Below are positions 51,544 through 62,640 of a stretch of DNA of 64,000 nucleotides, in pieces. This stretch comes from Sapria himalayana (Eukaryota; Streptophyta; Magnoliopsida; Malpighiales; Rafflesiaceae). The translations under genes were made by a program, and so were the position numbers. Below the pieces are notes generated by a model. The model saw only the letters and a program-made list of their open reading frames with translations, had not been told where the DNA came from and did no database searches. The stretch is taken from NCBI GenBank assembly GCA_029783825.1, contig JAREIK010001466.1:527246-591245 (forward strand). Reading direction: 5' to 3'. Every line of letters begins with the position of its first letter. Position 1 is the first letter of the stretch.

Positions 51544-52290
51544 GTCTGTCTGTCTATCTATATATTTCTTTTTTAGTTTATTTGTTTATCTAGCTATCTG
51601 GCTATCTATCTATATGTTTATATATCTATTTATTATTTATTTTTCTTCATATCTATTTGACTATATGTTTATCTATCTAACTATTTGCCCATCTATCTAT
51701 TTTATTATCTAATAGTATATCGGTCAATCTTTCTATTTCTTTATCTTTTCTAAGAACTATTTTAATATAAATCTTTTTATCTGTCTATCTCTCTATCTAC
51801 CTATCTATCTATTTGTTTATTTGTCGTATTGTATTGTTTAATTGTTTATTTGCCTATTTTTCTACTTGTCTATCACTCTCTCTCTATCTATCTGTTATTT
51901 TTTAATCTATCATTCTATCATTTTGTATATCTATGTGTCAATCTTTTTATCTATCAATCAATCTATCAATCAATCTATCTATCTACCGATATCTCAGTCA
52001 ATTAATCTATATATGAATATCTTTCTATCTATTTATCTGTCAATCCATCTAAACAACTATGACTATTGGACTATCTATCTTTCTGTCTATCTTTATATCT
52101 ACTATCTATCTATATGTCTATCTATTTGTCTATTTGTTTATTTATCAATCTTTCTATTTGTCTATTTGTTTATCTATTTATCTATCTATATATCTTTCAA
52201 TCTATTTACCTATTTATCTACCAATATATTTATCTGTCTATCTATCTATTTGTCTATTATCTATTTATTTATCTATTTATCTTTCCATCA

Positions 52291-52340
<50 letters not shown>

Positions 52341-53016
52341 AGCAATTTGTCTAACTGTATATCTATCATCATGTGTATCTATTTATCTATCTATCTGCCT
52401 ATCTATCTATCTATCTATTTATCTTTCTATTTATCTTTCTATCAAACTCTCTATCTATCTATCTACCTATATATGTGTCTATTAGTATATCTCACTATCT
52501 ATCAATTTATTTATCCGTATATTAGTCATTCTATATCTCTAACTTTATATCTATCTATCTGTCTATCTCTTAATCTATCTATCTATCTATCATTCTCTTT
52601 ATTTGTCTATCTATCTATTTGTCTATCATTCAATCTATCTATCTATCTAACTATATATCTGAATATTTGTTTATCTATTTATCTGTGTTTGACTATCTTT
52701 ATATCTATCATATCTGTCTATTTGTCCATCTTTCTATCTATTTATCTATCTATAAGTGTATCTGTTTATCTATATAATAATCTATCTATCTATCAATTTG
52801 TCTATTTATCTTTCAATCTGGCTCTCTTTCTATCTGTCTATTTATTAATCTATCTATCTATTGGTATATCTCTCTATCTCTTTAGCTATCTTTTAGTGTA
52901 TCAGTCTATCAGTCTATGTGTCTATCAATCTATTTCTCTTTTTGTCTTTTAGTCTATGTATCTATGTGTTTATCTATCTATCTATATGTATATCTATTTA
53001 TCTGTCTAATGTATAT

Positions 53017-53070
<54 letters not shown>

Positions 53071-54194
53071 CTATATGTCTATCTATTTATCTTTCAATCA
53101 GTTTATTTTTCTATCTGTCTCTATGTCTATCTATTTAACTATCTATCTGTCTATCTTTCTATTTTTTTATATTTCTATGTATCTATCTGTCTATCTTTCT
53201 ATTTGTTTATATTTCTATGTATCTATCTGTCTGTCTATCATTCTATCTATCTATCTATCTAACTGTCTATGTGTCTTTTTTTCTATCAGTCTATCTATTA
53301 ATCTAAATAAAAATATATCCATCTATCATTATGTCTATATATCTATCTAATTATCTATATATATGACTTTCCATCTTTATGTCTATATGTCTATCTATCT
53401 GATTATCATTATATATATATATATCTATATATCTATCGTTCAATCTATGTGTCTATTTTTTAAATGACTACCTGTCAATCAATCAATCAACCTGTCTATC
53501 TATCTATTTGTCTCTGTCTATCTATCTATTTTTCTATCTCTCAATCGTTCAATCAATTAATCTATCAATCTATGAATCTATCTATATGTCTATCTATCTA
53601 TCTATCTATCTATTTGTCTATCCATCGAATTGTCTAACTATCTAATTATATATATATATATATATGATTGTCTATCTATCTATGTATCAAACTATCTAAT
53701 TGTCTATTACTCTATTAAATATTTGTTTATTTATCTATCTTTCTTTCTATCTTTATTTCTATTTAACTATTTATTTGTCTATTTCTCTATGTGTCTAAAT
53801 GTGTATATGTCTATCTATTTATTTATCTATATATGTCTTTGTATCTATGTGTCTATATGTTTATGTGTCTATCTTTCTATCTGTCTATCTATCTATTTAT
53901 CTATCAATTTATCTATTTGTCTATCAATCAATCAATCAATCTTTCTATATTTCTATATAACTACCTATATATTTATTTATAAATCTATTTATCTCTCTAT
54001 CTATTTATCTATCTGCTAATCTATATATCTACTTATATTTATATCAATCTATCTGTATATCTATCTATCTATTTATCTATCTATTTTTTATTTATGTATA
54101 TGTCTATATATTTATCTGCCTATATGTCTATCTATCTGTCAATCTATCTATCTATTTATTTATTTGTCTTTCTATCTACCTATCTACCTCTCTG

Positions 54195-54196
<2 letters not shown>

Positions 54197-54255
<59 letters not shown>
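54197..54255. repeat. Perfect (TA)n run near the end of block 3
   Basis: About 59 bp of uninterrupted TA dinucleotide lies within the array about 350 bp before it gives way to the LTR retrotransposon region. Confidence 0.9.
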
Positions 54256-54257
<2 letters not shown>

Positions 54258-55619
54258 ATTTATCTATCTATATATCTAACTATCTATTTTTCTATCTATA
54301 TATCTGTCTATCTATGTATCTATCTATCTGTGTATCTATCTATCTTTATGCCTATCTATCTATCTATATTTCTATATATCTATATGTCTATCATTCTATT
54401 TGTCTATTTATCTATCTATATGTCTCTCTATTTATCTAACTATCTATCTATCTTTCTGTCTATTTATGTCTTTTAGTTTTTCAGTCTATCAACCTTTGTG
54501 TTTATGTGACTATTTGTTTTTTAGTCTATCTTTCTATTAGTCGACGTGTCTATGTATTTATCTATCTATCTGTGTGTCTCTCTGCCCATCTCTCTAATTG
54601 TATATCTAGTGATCTACGATCCATATTTTACTCAACTTTAAGTCATCTTTGGCATGACACTTAAAATTATGCTATTTTGGTTGGTAACTCTTACCAATTA
54701 CATATAACTCAATTCTTAGATATTTATGTGATTTTGACATCATATGTCTCAGCATGTTTTAATCCCATCTAATGCCATTAGGACAAAAACCATTTTAATA
54801 ATGTAATAAAGTTAAACCATTTTTAATCATATGGGTAGTACCATTACTAATCTTGACTTACTAATGTCACCTTTTTACTTCTACTTTGCTAAAACCCACA
54901 TTAAGCTGATAAAAGATTTAACAAGTATTTAAATATAGATGACATATTAACTTTAAACTTTATGTGAGGGATCTTGATGGATTTTAATTTCAATTAATAG
55001 ATCTTATCATATATCTTGTATCAACTACTCATGTAACATTATACATACCATCTCATACATGCATATAATAAACATGTCATACTAAGGCCTTAAACTAGAT
55101 AGATCTCCACAAGCCAATATGAAGATCAAAAGTTATTAATCCTAGGTAGTAATAAGCAGCTCCATGAAGTTGATTTGACCATGAACTTGCGCATATACAC
55201 CTAGCTCCTCCATCACCATGATTGGATTGCATGACTTCAAATGGCTTGCATTGTCTCTCTTGTTTTATTACAACAATTAAAAAATTACAATAAAACAAAA
55301 ATGGCATGCAAGCCATATTTAATAATTACAACCCTTGACAAAAAATAATAATAATCTACCAAACACTTTGGTTATAAAGGCCATAATTTGCATTTGTGAA
55401 GCAATTAAACATGCAAAATATATAATGTTATCAGATAGCATAAATAATTTGCATTAAAAGAACTAAATTATAATAATAGAATATTTAAAAACAATTAAAT
55501 TTATAAGGTTATGTAGAGTTGTTATGGTGGTTCCGCTAGTTGGTTAGCTGATGGGGTCAAGGGGGGCCGCCCTCACGGGGTAGGGGGTAGCACCCTAGGA
55601 AAAAAAATTAAATTTCCAT

Positions 55620-55845
55620 TGATTTTAGTATTAAAGTTTCATTGATCTCATCAATAAATTTTCATTGATCTCATCAATAAATGTTCATTGATCATATCAA
55701 TAAATTTTTATTAATCTCATCAATAAATTTTCATTTATCTTATCAATAAATTTTTATTAATCTCATTAAAAATTTTCATTAATCTTATCGATAAATTGTT
55801 ATTAATCTCATCAATAAATTTTTTATTAGTCTTATCAATAAATTT
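55620..55845 (-). repeat. 22-bp minisatellite in the retrotransposon interior
   Basis: About ten units of roughly 22 bp repeat, with core TTTTCATTGATCTCATCAATAA and variants (TTATTAATCTCATC, CATTAATCTTATCGATAA). The ATTGAT/ATCAAT parts make each unit weakly palindromic. Next to it, at 55556-55600, is the most G-rich stretch of the region (GGGGTCAAGGGGGGCC and GGGGTAGGGGGTAG). Confidence 0.85.
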
Positions 55846-56239
55846 AAAATAAGTCGAAATCCATCAAAATCACATTAAAACGACATATTCTATAATCTCA
55901 TTACACATTGTGCATATTTTGGCAACCCCATAAACAATCACTAATAAATCAAAATTTACATATGAATTTAGTCCATGGATTAATCTGATTAAGACAAAGC
56001 TAGGATCATATATCATGCTATTAAACACTTTAATGACAATATCCAATTCGAATTATAAATCATACTAATGAATTCTTTTAGGTTTTAGATTCAATCAATA
56101 AATACCCCAACAAAACCTATTAACTATGTTGATCACACAAACCATAATATCACGTATATTGAAAATTGCAAATCATGCTAGAATCATATACATCACATAC
56201 ATACAATAAAATGTGGCATTATTAGTTATTATGAAAACA

Positions 56240-56257
56240 CAAGTTCCTATGATATCA
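56240..56257 (-). promoter_or_regulatory. Primer binding site like tRNA-iMet type
   Basis: Directly after the LTR end (CTAACA plus one A) the minus strand reads TGATATCATAGG. It differs at three of twelve positions from TGGTATCAGAGC, the usual initiator-Met-tRNA primer site of plant LTR retrotransposons. Position and sequence together support the call. Confidence 0.6.
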
Positions 56258-56258
56258 T

Positions 56259-57757
56259 TGTTAGGGTTTCGAGCAGAATATCCAATCTAATTGGAACATA
56301 AATGCACAGAATCCATAATTTTTATTTCTTAACCCACCAAAGATCACATGTCATTCTTATAAACAGAGAGGAAGGGTAAACGAAATATACCTCATGTAGA
56401 TCGATTCATCAAGCCTTCAAAGTGTGCATCATTATTTATTCGGATCTTCAGAGGTACTGCATTTCAGAAAAATGACAACCCTTTACAAGTATCCACACAT
56501 GAACAAATAATGAACGATCTTGTTGAATACTAATTCAGCTTCATCTTCTCAAAATGAAAGGGTTTCTTTCTTTTTTATATAAGATGACTACTTGCATAAA
56601 ATATGTCTCACATATATATATACACAAGTCTGCTAAGATTTTAGTCATAAATGAAATTAATTATAGATTTAAAACACTTTTAAATAATAACAACTTAAAT
56701 TCAAATTCTTAAAAATCCCTTTTAAATGAATTTATTCATTAAAACTCAAGTTCAATGTAACAAAATTAATTATTTATTTAAATCCTGAATTTAAACTTTC
56801 TCTAAATTAAATTCAAATTTAAATTATAACTAATTGTTATTAGTGATTTAAAATAATCTAATTATTTAGAATTACTATAGAAAGTGAAAAACCATAACTA
56901 TTATTATTCATTCTTAATGTTTGACCCTATAGGTTCAATTAATATTAGTCATATGCCTAAATCACATTTTGATCCTATTATTCATAGTGGCTTCTAGCAA
57001 AACATTATGAAGACCCAAGTTAAATGAAAAGCTCATTATCTGAGACAACCTTAAAATAGCTAATGACATATTTTTTGTCTCATGATATCTTGATAGAATA
57101 TAAGGCATGGACAAAGTCAACCATATATCATTCTTTCTTTGATTACTTGAAAGCCAATTAGAATGGCTAAACAAATGATATTGATCTCCATCAATTCAGT
57201 TGAGCACGGGCAAGCATTTCTCAGTCTTAATTATCGAGGGGACCCAGAGATATCTCTCTTATAATAAGAGGAATAAATTCCATCTTAATCATTCATATCG
57301 CACTACATTATTTTTATTATGTTCAAGTATAACCTTTATAGTAATCTAATAAAAGATAATGTTTGATTATATTAAAACACAATATTCCTTATGTTGAGAA
57401 CTATAGCGATCTGAGGTCAAAAAATATAAAAACATAACTATTAGAGATTAACTTATGACTTTGATCCATGTATTAATCTCAAGATGAGTATGTCTAATAT
57501 TTTTTTTCAACGAATAGATATAAATTTGATTTGTATCTCATACACATATTCATTACATGAATATCAATAAAATTTTATACTAATCTTATTTCATTTCTAT
57601 TCCCATAACAATAACCGAATAGGGACAATTAGAAGAATTAATAATATAATTCAATGATATTATATATAATAAATATATAAATAATCACAATAATTAATTC
57701 TCACAAATAGCCAAAATACCATATCCATACAATAGGCCTAAATCACTATTACTAACA
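56259..57757 (-). repeat. Long terminal repeat, 1.5 kb
   Basis: The ends TGTTAG and CTAACA are short inverted repeats that start TG and end CA, as expected for an LTR. A TATA-type promoter lies at 56576-56584 on the minus strand (TATATAAAA), with an AATAAA signal about 140 bp downstream near 56435. This gives a plausible U3 of about 1.15 kb, a short R and a U5 of about 0.2 kb. Confidence 0.6.
56576..56584 (-). promoter_or_regulatory. Probable TATA box of the LTR promoter
   Basis: The minus-strand text TCTTATATAAAAAAG lies in the downstream third of the LTR, about 315 bp before its end. This is a usual distance, and there is a plausible leader (AAACCCTTTCATTTTGAG) after it. Confidence 0.4.
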
Positions 57758-57765
57758 TATATGTC

Positions 57766-58678
57766 AATATAACTATCTATCTATGTAATGATCTAACTAT
57801 CAATTTTCTATCTATCTATTTATCTAACTGTCTATCAATCAAACTATCTAATTTTCTATCTATCTATCTATGTATCAATCAATTTATCAATCTGTCTACT
57901 TTTCTATCTATCTATGTGTTTATTTATCTATTTATATATCTATATATTTATCTATGTTTTTATCTATGTGTCAATAAATCAATCAAACTATCTATCTATC
58001 TTTTTATCTATCTTTTTATCGATCTATTTGTCTATATGACTATATATATATATATATATATATATCTATCTATCTAACTATTTAGCTAGCTATCTATCAG
58101 TCTATCTTTCAAACAATATATTTTTATATCTATCTATTTGCCTATCTAATAATGTGTATATTTATCTATATATCAAAATGTATTTCTCTCAATCTATCAA
58201 TCTATCTATTTGAATATTTATTTATCTTTAAATTAGACTATATATCTATATATTTATATCTCGATCTTCTATTTGCCTATTTTCTATTTCAATAGTAATC
58301 TATCTATATATCTATTTATCTATATCTCTATCTATCTCTCTCTCTCTCTCTATCTTTCTATCTACTTATTAGCCTATCTATCTTTCTATTTATCTATCGA
58401 TCTATTTAACTATGTATCTATCTATCTATCTATATATCTATTATTTTGTCTATCTATCTATAAATCTTTCAATTTCTCTATTAATATATCTATCTATTTG
58501 CCTATTTGTTTAAATGTGTGTATATATATATATATATATCTATATATATAGTTATTTGGTTATCTGTTTATATGTCATTCTGTGTATCTTTTTATTTTAA
58601 TCTATCTATCGATCTGTCTATCTATCTATGATCCTATCTATCCATATATCTTTTTGTCTATATGTCTATTTGTATATA

Positions 58679-58717
<39 letters not shown>

Positions 58718-60903
58718 ACCAATTTCTATCTCTATCTATATGTCTATCTATCTATCTATCTGTCAATATGGCTATCTATCTATGTATTTGTCTAACTATT
58801 TTACCATCTTTATATCTATATGTATATCTCTCAAATCTATCTATTTATTTATATGTATATCTATCTTTCTGTCTTTATATCTCTCTTTATCTGTCTATCT
58901 ATCTAACTATTAAATTATCTATCTTTCAATATATCTATCAATCTTTCTTTCTTTCTTTCTATATATTTATCTATCTATATAACTATTTATCTATCTGCCT
59001 ATTTTTCTATCTATCAATTTGTCTATCTATCAATCTCTATATCTCTATAACTCTATGTGTCTATGTTTCTATCTATCTATTTATCTTTCTATATGTATAA
59101 TTATTTATCTGTCTATTTGCTTTTATGTCTATCTACCTATATTTCAATCAATCAATCTATCTAACTATCTATCTATCTTTCTAACTATCTATCGATCCAT
59201 ATATATGTATATTCTTGTCTTTGTTTTCTATATATTTTGCTATCTATCCATTTGTCTAAATGTCTATCGGTAAATATATATCTATATATATATACACATC
59301 TATCTATTTTTCTATCTATCTAACTAACTATCTATATGACTATATATTTATATATCTTTCTTTCTATTTATTTATCTATCTATATATCGATCTGTGTATC
59401 TATCTATCTAACAATCAATTTTTCTACTTATTTATCTAACTATCTATCTATTTGTCTATCTATCAATTTTTCAATCTTTCAATCTATCTTCTATCTATCT
59501 ATCTATCTCCATATTTTATAATAGTCTACCAGTCTATAAATATATGTGTTTATTCATCTCTATATTTATCTATCTAATTTTATGTCTATCTAATTGTCTA
59601 AATATATATTTGTCTATTTGTTTATCTATATATATTATTGTCTGTATATTTGTCTACCTATCATTACCTCTATATGTCTATCTTTCTATTTTCGAATCTA
59701 TATTTATATTTATCTATTTATATTTCAACCTATTAATTTGTCAATCAATCTATCTTTCTATTTGTCTATATCATAATGAGTCAAACAATATACGTGTCTT
59801 TTAATCAATTAAAGTATGTGCCTAACTATTTAACTATCTATCTATCTATTTTATTATGTTTATCTATCTATTTGTCTATCTATCTATCTATATATCTATC
59901 TAACTATATTTTTCTCTAGCTAGCTGTCTATATATCTATCTATTTTTATATCTATTTTTTATCCGTTTATTTATATATATATCAATCTATCTATCGATCT
60001 ATCTGCCAATCTTTCTATCTATCTATTAGTCTATCAGTCTATAAGTCTTTTTATCATTACATCAATTTGTCTATATATCAATCTATCTGTCTATCTATCT
60101 ATTTGCCTATCTTTTTGGGTCAAACTATTTATTTGTCTATCTATCTTTCTGTATATAAATCTATCTATCTATCTATATATCTTTCAATCTATTATTCTAT
60201 CTATCTAAATATCTTTTATCTATATAATTCACTAACTATCTAACTAACTATCTATCTATCTGTATAACTATTTAAAAGAGTATATATCTATTTGTCAATA
60301 TGTATATCTATATATCTATCTATTTTTATATCTATATATATGTCTATCTATCTATCTACCTAACTGTATATTTGAATATCTATCTATCTATCTATCTATT
60401 TATCTATATATTTGTCTATTTATTTCTCTATCTATCTATTAAACTTTCAATCTTTCTATCTATTTTGTATCTCTCTCTATCTGTCTATTAGTCTATTAGT
60501 CTATAAATCTTTGTATCATTCCATATATTTATATGTTTATCTATCTATCTATATGTCTATTAATCAATTTGCCTAACTGCCTTCTTGTGTCGATCTTTCT
60601 ATCTATCTTTCTGTCGATAGGACTATATTTCTATCTATCTATCTATAAATCTAACTTTCTTTCTTTCAATTTGTGAATATATTAATCTTTCTTTCTTCAA
60701 TCTTTCTATCAATCTAATTAACTATCTATCTATTTAACTATCTATATATTTATCTAACTATTTATCTATCTATTTGTCTATCTATTTATCTATCTATCTA
60801 CCTTTCTATCAAGTTGTTTATCTTTCTTTCTATCTATTTGTTTATATATCAATGTATCTATCTATCTATGTATCTTTATAACTATATATCTATCTATCTA
60901 TCT
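57766..60903 (+). repeat. Degenerate (TATC)n array, block 4
   Basis: TATC variants resume within ten bases of the LTR end and continue to the palindromic junction at 60903. An AT run with one interruption lies at 58674-58716. The same orientation on both sides of the retrotransposon region (blocks 3 and 4) suggests that it entered one continuous array. Confidence 0.95.
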
Positions 60904-60923
60904 AGATAGATAGATAGATAGAT
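60884..60923. repeat. Perfect palindrome at the end of the array
   Basis: Twenty bases of ATCT repeat up to 60903 are followed at once by twenty bases of AGAT repeat, meeting at TCTAGA. The 40-bp inverted repeat closes the TATC block and joins it to single-copy DNA starting TTGGAGCACC. Confidence 0.95.
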
Positions 60924-61129
60924 TGGAGCACCCTGAACACTATAAGTAGCTCATTGATTGAACTATATACAAACTAGAAACATATCTCAACAAAAAAAAC
61001 ATAATCATATATTATTTTTTTATCCATGATAACTGCTAGGTTAACGCACAATGCTAAAATATCTTTTTTATTCTTTCAAAAAATTGTAGCTGCTAATTGT
61101 TGTTTGGACCAGTTCTTCATCTCTTATAG
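60924..61129. other. AT-rich single-copy DNA before the kinase fragment
   Basis: There is no open frame or repeat of note. The last part ends CTTCATCTCTTATAG, a plausible polypyrimidine tract and 3' splice site for the kinase exon that follows, so it is probably intron from the captured gene. Confidence 0.4.
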
Positions 61130-61400
61130 ATGACTTTACTTTCAAGAATACATCATAGAAAATTAGTGCAATTCATTGGATATTTTCAAGAGGGAGGCAG
61201 TATGCTTGTTTATGAGTTCATGCACAATGGAACATTGAAGAAGCATATTTATGGTAACTCAAAACTTATATAAAGTATAATGATATCAACTGAAGCCATC
61301 ATTAATGCTTGTAACGTTGATAGGCCAATTCACCAATCGAGAAAGTATCAATTAGATCAAGCGGCTCGAGATTACAGAAGATGCGGCAAAAGCTATTTTA
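61130..61400 (+). pseudogene. Captured kinase-domain fragment of an LRR receptor-like kinase
   Basis: Two exon pieces match the N-lobe to hinge of a plant LRR receptor kinase, probably the malectin-like group that includes At1g67720. Exon 1 (61130-61253, after CTCTTATAG) reads MTLLSRIHHRKLVQFIGY, then LVYEFMHNGTLKKHIYG, and ends at GTAACT. After a 70-bp intron, exon 2 (from 61324, after GATAG) reads FTNRESIN, a stop where Trp is expected, then IKRLEITEDAAKAI, after which similarity ends. The full gene would encode a membrane receptor with a cytoplasmic Ser/Thr kinase. Here the ATP-binding lysine region and the whole C-lobe are missing. The retained intron shows DNA-level capture. The fragment lies 1.2 kb inside the CACTA end at 62640. 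Confidence 0.8.
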
Positions 61401-61934
61401 AAAAGTTCTTATTAGAGTTTGATTTATTTTGCAAGCATATGCTATTAGTGGGTGCATGATCTAGTGGACAGCGATGCCATGAGATATGGTCCCGTAGATG
61501 CTTAGCCATGGTGCAGTGAACCTGGAAGTGCACATTGTGTGTGTGTGGTGCAGTGAACCTGCATGTGTGCTTGATGAATAGGACGTACGCCGTGTGAATA
61601 TTTGATACATCCTTGGCGTAGTGTGTGAAAACTGTAGCTTGTGCTCAATGGGTTTTTTTATATGTATCAAAGAAAGTGATTTTTTATGTATAATCATGTG
61701 AGTAAAAACTATATAGTTGTTATTAAAGTGGCTACTTCTTTGGTGGTTCCATAACTATTTGACTACGACAATAAATGTTGAGAGTTAAGTGTGTAATGAA
61801 AAATATAATATTTATTTTATTTATATCTAGCATAGATTTTTTATTTTTTATTTTATCACAAGAACTCATTGAGAAATGTATGACATCTGCTTTTAAGCCA
61901 GTTGAATTTTTATGGATCTTAAGATAACTTTTTG
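61401..61934. other. Single-copy DNA between kinase fragment and transposase remnant
   Basis: The phrase GTGCAGTGAACCTG occurs twice 37 bp apart, at about 61510 and 61547, around a short TG run. Beyond that the sequence is AT-rich and I recognise nothing. Minus-strand frames at 61461-61697 and 61732-62025 are unremarkable. Confidence 0.4.
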
Positions 61935-62111
61935 AAGGAAGAAAAGTAGGAAATGAAAGAAGTGAATGATGAAATGAAAGAAATGAAGAATGCAATACAA
62001 TAGTAGATGACCTATATAGAGTCACAACTAGCAGCCTTGACGTGACAAATAAAACACCAAGTTCCCGAAGAGTACCTACACAAGAGAGCCTCGCACAAAT
62101 GTACCAGTTAA
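61935..62111 (+). pseudogene. CACTA-type transposase C-terminal remnant
   Basis: The frame reads KEEK, stop, EMKEVNDEMKEMKNAIQ, two stops, MTYIESQLAALT, stop, QIKHQVPEEYLHKRASHK and a natural-looking stop at 62109. A charged coil, then a Q.AAL..QI segment and a short basic tail just upstream of the right end is the usual C-terminus of plant Ptta/En/Spm transposase-family proteins; the family assignment is from general knowledge. Four internal stops make it dead. The first 30 codons are nearly identical to the frame at 3145-3225. Its place 530 bp inside the right terminal repeat fits a CACTA element read left to right. Confidence 0.55.
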
Positions 62112-62334
62112 TGATGAGAATGATAATTTAGTTTTAAAAGATTATAAACCTATGTTATGTTTTTATTTTAAATATGTAACTATTGCATCAGAATAATTTA
62201 TTAACTGATTTTACTTTTTGTTAAATATAAATAACAGTTTATAGGATATGTTTTTTTCAATTTAATATAAAAGTTAAATTAATGTAATCAAAAAAATTTT
62301 GTAAAATAATAAAATTGTGAAAATAGTTTTGGAA

Positions 62335-62610
62335 TGAAAATAGCTAGGGATTTTTCCTTTGCTAATTTAGCTAGGGAATTTTATATATATATTCATTCGA
62401 AAAATATTAATTACTACTCTTAATTATGATTGAAATTAGCAAGGAAATAAATATAATTAGTTGGGAATTTCTGTCGTTCAAAAGTTTGCTAGAAAATTTT
62501 TTTTATTGCTAAAATTTTGTGAAAAGCACATTAGCTTGGGATAATTTGCATCGAAAATCTATTGTTAATCTATTTAAGTGATGGGATAAGCCCGATAAGC
62601 TAGGGAAATT
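62335..62610 (-). repeat. CACTA subterminal repeats, outer right side
   Basis: AATAGCTAGGGATTTTTCC, TTTAGCTAGGGAATTTT, ATTAGCAAGG and CTAGGGAAATTTCCC occur in both orientations, matching the motif set at 5768-6130. Confidence 0.65.
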
Positions 62611-62640
62611 TCCCTTGCTATTTGAGAATTTTTTATAGTG
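62611..62640 (-). repeat. CACTA right terminal inverted repeat, outer (R2)
   Basis: TTGAGAATTTTTTATAGTG ends exactly at 62640, and array words (CTTATTTATTTGCCTATC) follow. Its complement, CACTATAAAAAATTCTCAAA, matches the end at 5738 better than any other end in the window. Confidence 0.65.

Larger units (their letters stand above)
41135..54610 (+). repeat. Degenerate (TATC)n array, block 3 (13.5 kb)
   Basis: The longest array block starts with a TG run (41136-41154) and then runs as TATC variants to about 54600. It holds AT runs, 12-bp and 16-bp minisatellites, and a 785-bp tandem duplication described separately. Long plus-strand Tyr/Leu/Ser/Ile frames are translations of the array. Confidence 0.95.
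54611..57757 (-). mobile_element. Truncated LTR retrotransposon (LTR, primer site, part of interior)
   Basis: On the minus strand the element begins at 57757 with TGTTAGTAATAG. A 1.5-kb LTR ends CCCTAACA at 56259, a primer-site-like sequence follows, and the interior runs on to about 54611, where TATC array starts. No gag or pol domain is visible in the 1.6 kb of interior. A minus-strand frame at 55095-55316 is the longest and unrecognised. No second LTR is in the window, so the element is cut off at the array or is a non-autonomous derivative. The family is unknown; primer use as in Copia and many other plant elements. Confidence 0.6.
5738..62640. mobile_element. Hypothetical giant CACTA-derived composite (about 57 kb)
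   Basis: The left end at 5738 reads CACTACAAAAAAATCTTAAA and then TAGCTAG. The reverse complement of the end at 62640 reads CACTATAAAAAATTCTCAAA and then TAGCAAG. About 23 of the first 27 bases agree, better than either end agrees with the inner ends at 8178 and 19435. Both are followed inward by TAGC/CTAGGGAAA subterminal repeats typical of CACTA elements. The right side also holds a transposase-like C-terminus, in the expected place. TATC array lies outside both ends. Against the idea: the 3-bp flanks are GTA and CTT, not a duplication, and most of the interior is array plus other transposons. It may instead be two unrelated CACTA remnants. Confidence 0.35.

Noticed and set aside
41251..54439. 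Dozens of long plus-strand reading frames rich in Tyr, Leu, Ser and Ile
   Set aside because: They are translations of (CTAT)n, which has no stop in any of its three frames; overlapping frames are open together, and starts are arbitrary. The mirror-image minus-strand frames at 21976-31909 and 38569-40568 have the same cause.
55095..55316. Host gene on the minus strand (73 codons)
   Set aside because: It lies in the interior of the LTR retrotransposon, has no recognisable domain and no splice context.
60934..60950. CACTATAAGTAGC as another CACTA end
   Set aside because: Only the first eight or so bases fit, no subterminal repeats follow and no partner is near; probably chance.
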